This document shows, in pieces, positions 18,289-27,453 of a stretch of 47,274 nucleotides of DNA (positions within the stretch are counted from its first letter, which is position 1; every line of letters begins with the position of its first letter). A program made the position numbers and the translations under genes. The stretch is from an uncultured Methylococcaceae bacterium (lineage in GTDB: Bacteria > Pseudomonadota > Gammaproteobacteria > Methylococcales > Methylomonadaceae), in contig CAIYOW010000028.1 of the NCBI GenBank assembly GCA_903927955.1, positions 1 to 47,274 of the forward strand, given 5' to 3'. The notes below the pieces were generated by a model, which had not been told where the DNA came from, made no database searches, and saw only the letters and a program-made list of their open reading frames with translations.

Positions 18289-19275
18289 TTAAGCTTCTAA
18301 ACTCGCCAATCTTGCTGCCAATAATTCTTCCAGAGACTCCAACGCCTTAGCGAAACCTGAAATACCTTCAGCCAACTTGTCAGTGGCCATACGGTTTTCT
18401 TCGTGCATACGGTCAAAAGTCGCTTTATCTATCGATATTTTTTCAATTTCCAAGCCCGCTGCCGTTGCAGGGTCTAATTTTCTTGGCAATTCGCCTTCAG
18501 TAGCTTGCAGTTCAGCCAATAATGACGGGGCAATGGTCAACAGGTCAGAACCTGCCAATTCGGAAATTTCACCGACATTACGGAAGCTAGCACCCATAAC
18601 TTCAGTTTTATAACCAAATTTTTTGTAGTAGTTATAAATTTCTGTCACTGATACAACACCTGGGTCTTCTGCTGGCTCGTAAGAATCACGTCCGGTGTCT
18701 TTTTTATACCAGTCAAGAATCCGTCCTACGAAAGGAGAAATCAAGGTGATACCATTCTCAGCACAGGCAATCGCTTGGTGGATACCAAACAACAAGGTCA
18801 AATTACAGTGGATGCCTTCTTTTTCCAGTACCGCCGCTGCTTGGATACCTTCCCAAGTCGCTGCGATTTTGATTAACACCCGCTCACGGTTTACATTTTG
18901 AGCTTCATACTGGGCAATCAGTTCACGACCTTTAGCTACGGTTGCCTCTGTGTCGAAAGACAAACGTGCATCCACTTCTGTGGAAACCCGTCCTGGGATA
19001 ATTTCTAAAATCTTAAGTCCAAAGGACACTGCCAACCGGTCAAATGCCAGGGATACGACATCTGCCGCTGAAGCTGAATCGCCTAGTGTCGCTCTTGCAC
19101 CTTTAAGGGTATCGTCAACAATACCTTGGTATTGTGGCATTTGTGCCGCTGCGGTAATCAAAGAAGGATTGGTTGTTGCATCACGGGGTGTAAATTTTTC
19201 AATCGCTTCAATATCACCCGTATCTGCCACAACAATCGTGACTTCTTTAAGTTGCTCCAATAAATTTTTACTCAT
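18289..19275 (-). CDS. tal: Transaldolase
   Basis: Moves a dihydroxyacetone unit between sugar phosphates; regenerates ribulose-5-phosphate in the RuMP cycle. 328 residues, TalB-like. [14 protein letters not shown] near residue 30 and the Schiff-base lysine in [15 protein letters not shown] near 132 are present, as is [27 protein letters not shown] precedes the ATG. Follows the two repeat-protein genes after a 44-base gap, consistent with one transcript. Confidence 0.97.
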   Translation of the reverse strand: MSKNLLEQLKEVTIVVADTGDIEAIEKFTPRDATTNPSLITAAAQMPQYQGIVDDTLKGARATLGDSASAADVVSLAFDRLAVSFGLKILEIIPGRVSTEVDARLSFDTEATVAKGRELIAQYEAQNVNRERVLIKIAATWEGIQAAAVLEKEGIHCNLTLLFGIHQAIACAENGITLISPFVGRILDWYKKDTGRDSYEPAEDPGVVSVTEIYNYYKKFGYKTEVMGASFRNVGEISELAGSDLLTIAPSLLAELQATEGELPRKLDPATAAGLEIEKISIDKATFDRMHEENRMATDKLAEGISGFAKALESLEELLAARLASLEA

Positions 19276-19319
19276 GAGTGTTACCTTTTGTTTTCTGTAA
19301 TATAAATTTTTAATGTTTT

Positions 19320-20258
19320 TTAACCAAACTGGCGTACGTATTTATCAACGCCTGTTTCGTTTAAGACAACTTGTTGTTTGGCAACTGCCAGTGTTTGTCT
19401 GGCCACATAACGGCTCACGCGGCTTACCTTAGGCAGCGCATCCTGCTGTTGCAAATATTTGGCAACACCAGTCACTTTTGCAACAGGGGTTTCTTTTGCC
19501 ACTATTGCCGATAAGGCCGATTGTTTGGCTAAGTAGCGGGCAACCCGACTAGGCTGCGGCAGGCTCTCTTGTACCGAAAGGTATTTTGCCACGCCGGTCA
19601 ATTTTTTTTCTGGTGCTTTCTGCTTGTCCTGCAACAATTCCAACGCCGCTTGCTTGGCGAGATACTTGGCAACCCTTGATGGTTTAGGTTGGTTTTCTTG
19701 GTTCAGAAGATATTTGGCAACACCGGTGACTTCAAACTTAGTTTCAGTAGCCGCTGGCTGCTGGATGTTGTATTTTGCCAATATGGCTTGTCTGGCCAAA
19801 TATTGCTCAACTTTGCTCGGTTTGGGCAAGCTGTCTTGATGCTTTAAATATTTAGCCACTCCTGTCACTTTGGCAAGGGGTTTTACATTTTTTAAATATT
19901 TTTCCACACCGGTCAGCTGATCCATGACAATTTCTTGTGTTTTTTGCTTTTCTACGAGTGACTGCCTGAGCAAATATTTGCTTACCCCGCTAATTTTATG
20001 TTGCTCAGCTTTTTCAAGGTATTTGGCAACACCTGTGGAAATTGGTGTAGAAGCGTCATCTTCGAGCAGTGCTTGTTGTTCGTTGGTAACAACAATTTGA
20101 CTTTGCAAATATCTCGCTACACCTGTCAGCCCTGATGTGTGCGGTTGGTACACCACAGCTGCAACAGGTTCTATCTCCTCAATTTTTGGCCGTTTCATGA
20201 AAAAGAACAAACCTGCTACTGCAGGCATAAAAAAAACACCCGAATTGTCATGGCTCAT
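19320..20258 (-). CDS. Membrane-anchored protein with 13 [ST]xVxKYL repeats
   Basis: Unrecognised protein of 312 residues. A hydrophobic stretch near the N-terminus ([14 protein letters not shown], residues 8-21) followed by KRPK suggests a single membrane anchor with a cytoplasmic C-terminus. The rest carries 13 copies of [ST][GRK]V-x-[KRQ]Y[LV], mostly TGVAKYL and SRVAKYL. From about residue 130 they alternate: TGVAKYL, then exactly 16 residues later S(R/K)VxxYL, then 26-30 residues to the next pair; the short linker is typically Q-x-x-LPKP. Each motif could start a short amphipathic helix capped by Ser/Thr. It ends [22 protein letters not shown] precedes the ATG, and the companion gene stops three bases upstream, so the two are coupled. 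Lying between tkt and tal suggests a role with RuMP enzymes; none is demonstrated. Confidence 0.85.
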   Translation of the reverse strand: MSHDNSGVFFMPAVAGLFFFMKRPKIEEIEPVAAVVYQPHTSGLTGVARYLQSQIVVTNEQQALLEDDASTPISTGVAKYLEKAEQHKISGVSKYLLRQSLVEKQKTQEIVMDQLTGVEKYLKNVKPLAKVTGVAKYLKHQDSLPKPSKVEQYLARQAILAKYNIQQPAATETKFEVTGVAKYLLNQENQPKPSRVAKYLAKQAALELLQDKQKAPEKKLTGVAKYLSVQESLPQPSRVARYLAKQSALSAIVAKETPVAKVTGVAKYLQQQDALPKVSRVSRYVARQTLAVAKQQVVLNETGVDKYVRQFG

Positions 20259-20261
20259 TCA

Positions 20262-20981
20262 TTACCCCCGATCGCGCATGTATTTTTCAACCCCAGTCGT
20301 TTTTGTTTGCGCTGTTGTTGTTTTTGCGGCCACAACCTGCTTGGCCACATATTTGGCTACGCCGGTAACAGGTGTGCTAGTTTTTACTTTTTGTTCCAAA
20401 TAGCGGGATACGCCGGTACCTGACACTTTGTTCAAATATCTGGCAACACCGGTATTGGCAATTTTAGTGGTTGCAGACGCAACCCTTGCGCTAGTTGCCA
20501 CTTTTTTAGCTGAACCACAACCGCCTTGTTTTTTGAACAAAAAGCCACCTACTGCAACCAAACCTACCAAACCTAAAATGTAGTTAAGTGAGGTGTCTTC
20601 ATTTTTGGCTGTTTCGCCTGTGGCAGCAACATCAGCAGTTTCAGTTTCTACAGTTTTGGCCACTTTCTCTTCAGTCACTTTAGTGGCTGTGGCTTTTACT
20701 GTTTCACTGGGCTTGTAATTGTCGTCATGATAAATCACTTGGGGCTGAAAATCAGCAGCAGGGTACTTGGAATCGACGGCTGTCGCTTCAACTGCCTTAG
20801 TGGCTGGCTTTGCCGCAGCGGGTGCTGCTTCCGCTTTGCCTTCTTTTGCAATCAAGTCTTTATCTTGATATACAACTTCAGGTTGAAAATCCGCTGCCGG
20901 ATATTTTGAATCTGCATTAACTAGAGGACTAGCTAACAGCACTGCTACCAATAAACTGTTCGTCAAATGTTTGTTTTTCAC
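20262..20981 (-). CDS. Membrane protein, YPAADFQP repeats outside, KYL repeats inside
   Basis: Unrecognised protein, 239 residues from the GTG at 20981, preceded by AGGTG at good spacing; a GTG at 20990 overlaps that ribosome site. Layout: signal peptide cleaved near PLVNA; two copies of DSKYPAADFQPxVxYxD (about residues 24 and 71) separated by an Ala/Lys-rich linker; a Thr/Val/Glu-rich stretch; a transmembrane helix (YILGLVGLVAVGGFLF) followed by KKQGGCG; then a basic tail with four motifs TGVARYL, TGVSRYL, TGVAKYV and TGVEKYM, ending RDRG. Topology predicts the N-terminal repeats in periplasm or an intracytoplasmic membrane lumen and the KYL repeats in cytoplasm. The motifs match those of the next gene, so the products probably share a partner or bind each other. 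Confidence 0.85.
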   Translation of the reverse strand: MKNKHLTNSLLVAVLLASPLVNADSKYPAADFQPEVVYQDKDLIAKEGKAEAAPAAAKPATKAVEATAVDSKYPAADFQPQVIYHDDNYKPSETVKATATKVTEEKVAKTVETETADVAATGETAKNEDTSLNYILGLVGLVAVGGFLFKKQGGCGSAKKVATSARVASATTKIANTGVARYLNKVSGTGVSRYLEQKVKTSTPVTGVAKYVAKQVVAAKTTTAQTKTTGVEKYMRDRG

Positions 20982-21085
20982 GTTGTTCACCTATGAGTCG
21001 GACGAAGTGGATAAAAGCCTCTGTAACGGTTTGTTTTGTTTATTATCTTTACCGCCACAGAAACTTTGACCGAATTGCTTTAGAA

Positions 21086-23080
21086 TTAAAATAATGCTTC
21101 TACGTTCTTCACTACGTTGTCAACAGTGAAGCCGAACTCCTTGAATAACTCGCCCGCTGGCGCTGATTCGCCAAAGCGGTCGAGACCCAATATCCTTCCA
21201 TTTGTACCCACATACTTCCACCAACCATCGGTGACACCCGCTTCAACAGCTAAGCGTCTTGTTATGGCCTTAGGCAATACCGATTCTTTGTAGGCTTCAT
21301 CTTGGGCATCAAACACGTTAGTTGACGGCATTGACACCACGCGCACTTTTTTACCGCTTTCAGCAAGCTGTGCCGCCGCTTTCAATGCCAAATCAATTTC
21401 GGAGCCAGTAGCGATAATAATGGCATCAGCCACACCGTCACAATCGCCCAATACATAACCACCCTTGGCAACTAATGCCAGCTGTTCGCTGGTACGGGGG
21501 ATATGCGGCAAGTTCTGGCGCGAGAAAACCAATACTGATGGGCCGTCTTGACGCTCCAATGCCAACTGCCAAGAAATGGCTGTTTCAACAGCATCACAAG
21601 GACGCCAAACATTCATACCTGGAATCATCCGCAATGTTGCGGTTTGTTCAATCGGCTGATGGGTCGGACCATCTTCACCAAGACCAATTGAATCGTGGGT
21701 ATAGACGAAGATCGAACGGATTTTCATCAATGACGCCATACGCACGGCATTTCTTGCGTATTCAGAGAACATCAGGAATGTCGCGCCAAACGGAATGAAA
21801 CCACCGTGCAATGCGATACCATTCATGATGGCTGACATACCAAATTCACGCACGCCGTAGTTGACGTAGTTCGCATCGGGCTTGTCATGGCGCATGGGCT
21901 TATAACCTGACCATTCAGTCATGTTTGAGCAACCCAAATCGGCAGAACCGCCAAATATTTCTGGCAATATTTTGGCGAAGCCTTCAATTGATGCCAATGA
22001 AGAAAGCCTTGTTGCAGTGGTTTTGGCTTCCGCATCTACGCTGGCAACAAAACCGGCAGCTTGCTCTGACCAATCAGCAGGCAATTCGCCGGACATACGT
22101 CTTGCAAATTCACTCGCCAATTCTGGATGGGCAGCCTGGTAGGCGGCAAATTTTTCATTCCACGCAGCTTCCGCAGCGACACCTTTGGCTTTGGCATCCC
22201 AGCCCGCATAAACATTGGCAGGAATTTCAAACGAGCCGTAATCCCAACCTAGCGCCGCTTTGGTCAGGTTGATTTCTGCATCACCTAATGGCGCACCATG
22301 ACAAGCATGGCTACCGGCTTTATTGGGTGAGCCAAAACCTATGGTGGTTTTGCAGCAAACCAAGGTTGGTTTGTCCGTAACGGCTTTTGCCATTTGGATG
22401 GCATTGGCTATTTCTTCAGCATTATGCCCATCAACATCGGCAATGACATGCCAGCCGTAGGCCTCAAAACGTTTAGGCGTATTATCAGTAAACCAGCCTT
22501 CAACATGACCATCGATGGAGATACCATTGTCATCCCAGAATGCTATCAAGTTGCCCAAGCCTAATGTGCCGGCCAGTGAACATGCTTCATGGGAAATCCC
22601 TTCCATTAAGCAACCATCACCCAAGAACACATAGGTGTGGTGATCAACAATCTTATGTCCATCCCTGTTAAATTGTGCAGCCAATGCTTTTTCGGCTATA
22701 GCCATGCCGACGGCGTTGGTAATGCCTTGTCCCAAAGGCCCTGTAGTGGTCTCTACGCCAGGCGCATAGCCATATTCAGGGTGACCCGGGGTTTTGGAAT
22801 GAAGTTGGCGGAATTTTTGTAATTCTTCAATAGGAAGATCATAGCCTGTCAGATGCAATAGGGAATAGATGAGCATCGACCCATGACCATTCGATAATAC
22901 GAAGCGATCGCGGTTAGGCCATTTTGGATTGGTGGGGTTATGGGTCATGTAATCATTCCATAACACCTCAGCAATATCCGCCATCCCCATTGGGGCTCCT
23001 GGATGACCAGAATTTGCCTTTTGCACAGCATCCATGCTTAAAGCGCGTATGGCATTCGCTAGTTCACGGCGCGAAGTCAT
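21086..23080 (-). CDS. tkt: Transketolase
   Basis: Thiamine-diphosphate enzyme moving two-carbon units between sugar phosphates; needed to regenerate ribulose-5-phosphate in the RuMP cycle. 664 residues, standard length. Visible: [20 protein letters not shown] near residue 25, the ThDP/Mg motif [13 protein letters not shown] near 155, [18 protein letters not shown], and the glutamate and pyrimidine domain RFGESAPA near the C-terminus. AAAGGAGAATAAA precedes the ATG. Third gene after hps and phi, with a 143-base spacer from phi. Confidence 0.97.
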   Translation of the reverse strand: MTSRRELANAIRALSMDAVQKANSGHPGAPMGMADIAEVLWNDYMTHNPTNPKWPNRDRFVLSNGHGSMLIYSLLHLTGYDLPIEELQKFRQLHSKTPGHPEYGYAPGVETTTGPLGQGITNAVGMAIAEKALAAQFNRDGHKIVDHHTYVFLGDGCLMEGISHEACSLAGTLGLGNLIAFWDDNGISIDGHVEGWFTDNTPKRFEAYGWHVIADVDGHNAEEIANAIQMAKAVTDKPTLVCCKTTIGFGSPNKAGSHACHGAPLGDAEINLTKAALGWDYGSFEIPANVYAGWDAKAKGVAAEAAWNEKFAAYQAAHPELASEFARRMSGELPADWSEQAAGFVASVDAEAKTTATRLSSLASIEGFAKILPEIFGGSADLGCSNMTEWSGYKPMRHDKPDANYVNYGVREFGMSAIMNGIALHGGFIPFGATFLMFSEYARNAVRMASLMKIRSIFVYTHDSIGLGEDGPTHQPIEQTATLRMIPGMNVWRPCDAVETAISWQLALERQDGPSVLVFSRQNLPHIPRTSEQLALVAKGGYVLGDCDGVADAIIIATGSEIDLALKAAAQLAESGKKVRVVSMPSTNVFDAQDEAYKESVLPKAITRRLAVEAGVTDGWWKYVGTNGRILGLDRFGESAPAGELFKEFGFTVDNVVKNVEALF

Positions 23081-23223
23081 TTTATTCTCCTTTAACCTAT
23101 TATATTGATTCTTAGTGTTTTTTATTAATAGCCCTTGTAAACCGACAAGCCTACTCAGCCAATGCGATTAAATCTGGTGCAATATCAGAACGAGTGACGA
23201 TTAACCACCCGTTCTTAATAGTC

Positions 23224-23757
23224 TTACTCTAAATTGGCGTGTCTTTCACGCATCACTTCTTCGGGAATGCCTTTCTCATGTATGACATGGGATATGGTCG
23301 ATTCCAAAAATAGCAATGTTGATAATTCAAAGACTGTTCCCATTGGCATACCAAACACTTTTGCGTATTGTTCGGCACGGCCAATTTGGAAAACGGCTTC
23401 AGCCATGTCGCCAATGGTTGACTCAGCCTTAGCTGATATCAACACGATACTGGCACCAATTTTCTTGGCGCTTTTAGTAAAGGCTATGAGCTGTTCCGTT
23501 TCGCCAGAGCCAGAGATAATAATCAGCAGGTCGCCGCTTTTGATGCTAGGCGTTACGATTTCACCTACGACGCTGACATCATAACCGGCGTGTACCAGTC
23601 TCATTGCAAAGAAGTTGCCCACCAACTTGGAGCGGCCTGCACCTGCTATGAAAATGCGCTTGGCATTATCCAGCAGGGCAGTCAACTTTACATCGTACGA
23701 GTCGTCTGTTGCTTCAAGGATGCTTGAAATTTTTTCTATGACAAGCTGCTGATGCAT
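23224..23757 (-). CDS. hxlB: 6-phospho-3-hexuloisomerase
   Basis: Isomerises hexulose-6-phosphate to fructose-6-phosphate, second RuMP step. 177 residues, a single SIS sugar-isomerase domain: FIAGAGRSKLVGNFFAMRL near residue 36, ISGSGETEQLI near 80, and the C-terminal EEVMRERHANLE carrying the conserved His. Starts 3 bases after the hps stop, so the two enzymes are translated together, as expected for sequential formaldehyde-fixing steps. Confidence 0.96.
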   Translation of the reverse strand: MHQQLVIEKISSILEATDDSYDVKLTALLDNAKRIFIAGAGRSKLVGNFFAMRLVHAGYDVSVVGEIVTPSIKSGDLLIIISGSGETEQLIAFTKSAKKIGASIVLISAKAESTIGDMAEAVFQIGRAEQYAKVFGMPMGTVFELSTLLFLESTISHVIHEKGIPEEVMRERHANLE

Positions 23758-23760
23758 TAC

Positions 23761-24408
23761 TTATACCTCAGTTGCGTCAACCAACTCACGAATTTCACGA
23801 GCCGCTTCAGCTGGGCATGGTGCGCCATAAATTGCTGCACCAACAACAATGATGTTCGCGCCTGCGCGTACCACGTCTTGGACAGTTGCGGCTTTAATGC
23901 CACCTGCAACAGAAATTCTGACTGGCAAGCCTAAAGCGGCAATGTCGTTCAAATCTGAGAAAGGTGTGTGGCCAGCGGCTTGGGCATCAAGACCAGTGTG
24001 GATACCCATGACGTGGGCACCTGCTTCAGCAGTTGCAAGGGCACATGCCACTTTATCTTCTACGTTGATCAAGTCGATTTGTGCTTCTGCACCGTGTGCA
24101 TTGGCTGCTTTGATGACGCCTACACAAGTGGCCAAACCAGAAACACCCAACACTGTACAAATATCTGCGCCAGCGGCGTAGAAAGGAGTCGCTTCGTATT
24201 CGCCAGCGTCCATAGTTTTCAGGTCAACCAAGATCAGTTTGTCTGGGAATTTAGCTCTCAGTTCTTTTACCAGATTAACACCATTGTGTTTGATGCATGG
24301 AGTTCCAATTTCAAAAATATCAACAAAAGGAGCTACTTGCGTAGCCAATCCTACTGTTGCGTCAAAATCCAATGAGTCTAATGCCATTTGAATTAATGGT
24401 TTTGCCAT
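23761..24408 (-). CDS. hxlA: 3-hexulose-6-phosphate synthase
   Basis: Condenses formaldehyde with ribulose-5-phosphate, the key RuMP reaction. 215 residues, orotidine-decarboxylase-like TIM barrel. Motifs: MALDSLDFDATV at the start, FEIGTPCIKHNGVNLV, the metal/catalytic LVDLKTMDAGEYEA near residue 60, and ISVAGGIKAATV near 165. A GGAG lies 9 bases before the ATG. First gene of the leftward run hps-phi-tkt-two repeat proteins-tal-fba. Confidence 0.97.
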   Translation of the reverse strand: MAKPLIQMALDSLDFDATVGLATQVAPFVDIFEIGTPCIKHNGVNLVKELRAKFPDKLILVDLKTMDAGEYEATPFYAAGADICTVLGVSGLATCVGVIKAANAHGAEAQIDLINVEDKVACALATAEAGAHVMGIHTGLDAQAAGHTPFSDLNDIAALGLPVRISVAGGIKAATVQDVVRAGANIIVVGAAIYGAPCPAEAAREIRELVDATEV

Positions 24409-24801
24409 GATATTTGCTCCGAAGGGTTATATATAGTATTTATTGTTTGTACATAATTGTTTTGCGGTGATAACTGTAAAGAGAAAGCTCGCGGATGTCA
24501 ATGCCCAATGCTTATTGCACCCCATCACGCGTGCATGGTCTGCACCAAGGCAAGTGTGCCGCCTTATCGACCTGCTCTTTTATGTCAATTTTTTCATAAT
24601 TTTGTTGCATTATTGTGGCATCCTTATTACCAAATGCAGACAGCCATACCCTAGCCATTTTTATGCAGGCAATGCCCGCTTCCGCAGCGATAGCTTTGGC
24701 AAGCGCTGATGTCAACTTGTCCGCACCGATTGTCATGCCGTTGCCAAACCCTGTTTAGTGACGGCACACTGAATCTGATTACCTTACATAGGACTGTAAA
24801 C
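24409..24801. other. Intergenic region between hps run and HAD gene
   Basis: A 393-base divergent spacer. Next to hps it is AT-rich and holds TATATA-like -10 candidates on the minus strand (about 24426-24440), but no convincing -35, so the RuMP promoter is not pinned down. The remaining part contains short overlapping frames on both strands with no ribosome sites or family resemblance. Confidence 0.5.
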
Positions 24802-25611
24802 ATGCCAAACCTAAGTGATATGAAGGCTTTTATTATTGATATGGACGGGGTTTTATGGCTCGGTTCCAAGCCCTTGCCGGGTCTGGTAGAATTTTTTGAC
24901 ACCTTGCACCAGCTGGGCGCAACTTACGTTTTGGCGACCAACAACGCCAGTGCCACTGCCGGGCAATACGTCACCAAGTTGGCCAACATGGGTGTTTCGG
25001 TAGCGGCAGGGCAGATACTCACGTCCGGTATGGCGACCGCGCATTACCTTGCCCAACACTACCCGCCAGCCGACACAAAAGTGTTTGTGGTGGGTGAAGA
25101 CGGGGCCACCCAGCCATTGCTCGCCCATGGCTTCACACTCACTGGCCTCTATGAAAAAGACGCCGACATTGTGGTGTGCGGTAAAGATGCCACGCTAACA
25201 TGGGATAAGCTAGCCACGGCATCCATCAATATCAGGGAAGGAGCAAAGTTTTTCGGGACTAATGCGGATACCTCCTTGCCTACTGAACGCGGCGTTATCC
25301 TCGGTAACGGTGCCATTTTAAAAGCGCTGGAAGTGGCTACCGGCGTTAGCCCTATCGTGATAGGCAAACCAGAACCTGTTTTCTACCAGCAGGCAATGGC
25401 CTTGCTTAATGCCAAACCGGAACATACGCTTGCCATTGGCGACCGCCTCGAAACAGACATCTTAGGGGCTGTCCGGACAGGTATCAGTAGCTTGATGGTA
25501 TTGACCGGCATTTCTACTGAAAAGGATTTGGCCTGCTCGACTTATCAACCCACTTGGGTTGAGCGCGATCTTTACGCTGTCACCGCCGCATTACTGGCAA
25601 GCCAGCTTTAA
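24802..25611 (+). CDS. HAD-superfamily phosphatase, NagD/IIA type
   Basis: 269-residue phosphohydrolase from the ATG at 24802, which gives the family N-terminus (MPNLSDMKAFIIDMDGVLW) behind AGGACTG; a longer frame from 24709 is unlikely. Motif I is DMDGVLW with nucleophile Asp, motif II-like LATNNASAT, and motif III/IV IGDRLETDILGAVRTG. The type IIA cap (middle of the protein) places it with NagD and p-nitrophenyl/phosphoglycolate phosphatases. The substrate is unknown; sugar phosphates or phosphoglycolate would fit the neighbourhood, by inference. Confidence 0.9.
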   Translation: MPNLSDMKAFIIDMDGVLWLGSKPLPGLVEFFDTLHQLGATYVLATNNASATAGQYVTKLANMGVSVAAGQILTSGMATAHYLAQHYPPADTKVFVVGEDGATQPLLAHGFTLTGLYEKDADIVVCGKDATLTWDKLATASINIREGAKFFGTNADTSLPTERGVILGNGAILKALEVATGVSPIVIGKPEPVFYQQAMALLNAKPEHTLAIGDRLETDILGAVRTGISSLMVLTGISTEKDLACSTYQPTWVERDLYAVTAALLASQL

Positions 25612-25809
25612 TCCACTGACCATCGCCCCATTACGCCATGAAAAAATCCCTTGATGACTGGTGACTTCGGCTACGCTTAGCCAAGGTGCTGCGTAACAGT
25701 TATCATATTTAATCGCCCATCAATATACTACAATACCAAGGTAATTTGACCCCAACGGGCTAGCCCCGTTGCCCTCCCCTATGCCCTATAACCCCACTAC
25801 CAATAAACT

Positions 25810-27138
25810 ATGAGCAAAACCCCCACCGTAGGCTTTATTAGCCTAGGCTGCCCCAAAGCCCTTGTTGACAGCGAACGGATACTGACCAAGCTGCGCGCCG
25901 AAGGCTACACCATATCGCCCAGTTACCATAATTCCGACTTGGTGGTCGTCAACACTTGTGGCTTTATTGATGCCGCCGTGGAAGAATCATTGGACAGTAT
26001 TGGTGAAGCATTGGCAGAAAATGGCAAGGTGATTGTCACAGGCTGCCTGGGAGCCCGCGAAGCAGAAATACGCGCCCGCCACCCGCAAGTTTTAAAAGTG
26101 ACCGGCGCCCATGCCATTGACGAAGTGGTCGCTTCCGTCCATGAGCATTTGCCGCCCCGTCACGACCCGTTCACTAGCTTGGTGCCGCCGCAAGGGGTTA
26201 AATTGACACCTAGCCATTATGCTTACCTTAAAATTTCTGAGGGTTGCAACCACCGCTGCACTTTTTGCATTATCCCCTCCATGCGCGGCGACTTGGTTAG
26301 CCGACCTATAGACGATGTGTTGCTGGAAGCGGAGCGTTTGGCAAATGCCGGCGTTAAAGAGCTATTAGTGGTCTCTCAAGACACCAGTGCTTATGGCTTG
26401 GATTTGAAGTATCAGGCCCGTGAATGGCGGCATCGGCTAATCCAAACACGTTTTTACGATTTGGCGGAAGCCTTAGGCGATTTGGGCATCTGGGTGCGGA
26501 TGCACTATATTTACCCTTATCCGCATGTGGATGAGGTCATCCCCTTAATGGCTGATGGCAAAATCTTGCCCTATCTGGACATTCCTTTCCAACATGCCAA
26601 CAGCCGCATTTTAAAATTAATGAAAAGGCCAGCCGCCAGCCAAAACAATTTGGAACGGATACGGGCATGGCGGAGCATTTGCCCCGATATAACCTTACGC
26701 AGTACCTTTATTGTCGGTTTTCCGGGCGAAACAGAAAGTGACTTTGAGGAATTATTGGATTTTTTAAGTGAAGCACAGTTGGATAGGGTGGGCTGTTTTG
26801 CTTATTCCCCTGTGAAAGGTGCAGCCGCCAACAGTTTGCCGGACTTAGTCCCAGAGCCGCTAAAACAAGAGCGCTTGGCGCGTTTCATGGCACATCAAGC
26901 TGGCATCAGCGCGGAACGCCTGCAACACCGTATCGGCAAAATCGAGCGGGTATTGGTTGATGAGGTGGTTGAAGAAGGGGCGGTGGCGAGAAGCCGTGCC
27001 GACGCACCGGAAATAGACGGGCAAGTTTTTATTGATGGGGCAACCCACCTGAAAGTAGGCGAGTTTGTGGATGTGGAAATGGAAGAAGCGGATGAATACG
27101 ATTTATGGGGGCATCTGATAGACCCCGTAGACCATTAG
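25810..27138 (+). CDS. rimO: Ribosomal protein S12 methylthiotransferase RimO
   Basis: Radical-SAM enzyme adding a methylthio group to an aspartate of ribosomal protein S12. 442 residues with the three-domain layout: N-terminal UPF0004 domain ([40 protein letters not shown], whose Cys bind one 4Fe-4S cluster), radical-SAM motif [15 protein letters not shown] near residue 147, and a C-terminal TRAM domain (about residues 375-440). S12-specific ISLGCPKxLVDSE distinguishes it from MiaB. Transcribed alone with a terminator after it. Confidence 0.97.
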   Translation: MSKTPTVGFISLGCPKALVDSERILTKLRAEGYTISPSYHNSDLVVVNTCGFIDAAVEESLDSIGEALAENGKVIVTGCLGAREAEIRARHPQVLKVTGAHAIDEVVASVHEHLPPRHDPFTSLVPPQGVKLTPSHYAYLKISEGCNHRCTFCIIPSMRGDLVSRPIDDVLLEAERLANAGVKELLVVSQDTSAYGLDLKYQAREWRHRLIQTRFYDLAEALGDLGIWVRMHYIYPYPHVDEVIPLMADGKILPYLDIPFQHANSRILKLMKRPAASQNNLERIRAWRSICPDITLRSTFIVGFPGETESDFEELLDFLSEAQLDRVGCFAYSPVKGAAANSLPDLVPEPLKQERLARFMAHQAGISAERLQHRIGKIERVLVDEVVEEGAVARSRADAPEIDGQVFIDGATHLKVGEFVDVEMEEADEYDLWGHLIDPVDH

Positions 27139-27164
27139 GCAATCTGTTGGCGCAAGCCCAACAA

Positions 27165-27196
27165 CAAAAAACCCAGCATAAAGCTGGGTTTTTTGT
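27165..27196 (+). terminator. Intrinsic terminator after rimO
   Basis: AAAAAACCCAGC / GCTGGGTTTTTT hairpin with a four-base loop. Because it is symmetric it probably also ends the leftward lipoprotein transcript starting at 27327. Confidence 0.9.
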
Positions 27197-27213
27197 TCCT
27201 ACAAAAACTTTAC

Positions 27214-27327
27214 TTACAGTTCGATTGAACTTGAAACTTTTTGTTTTGAACCATCTGGGTTGTCCAAACAGCCAGACAAACCAACAACCATCAATGCCAT
27301 AGCCAAAAGTGCTAAGATTTTTTTCAT
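27214..27327 (-). CDS. 37-residue lipoprotein
   Basis: Short gene with a strong ribosome site (GGAGGATATTATT before the ATG). The peptide begins MKKILALLAMALMVVGLSGC, a signal peptide with lipobox LSGC, so Cys20 should be lipidated; the 17-residue mature tail is LDNPDGSKQKVSSSIEL. Resembles small entericidin-like lipoproteins in size only; no function can be assigned. It lies between rimO (convergent, shared terminator) and the HTTM gene. Confidence 0.75.
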   Translation of the reverse strand: MKKILALLAMALMVVGLSGCLDNPDGSKQKVSSSIEL

Positions 27328-27453
27328 AATAATATCCTCCAAACGATTTAAATTATTTTATTTATTGTGCGCCAATTTGTAAAAGCACGGGCAATTTATA
27401 TCATGACTCGTTTGATGATGCAATAATAAAAAGCGGTTTCCGCTCCAGCAGCG

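Noticed and set aside
24443-24736. Overlapping short ORFs in the hps/HAD spacer
   Set aside because: No ribosome sites, no recognisable domains, and they overlap each other on opposite strands.
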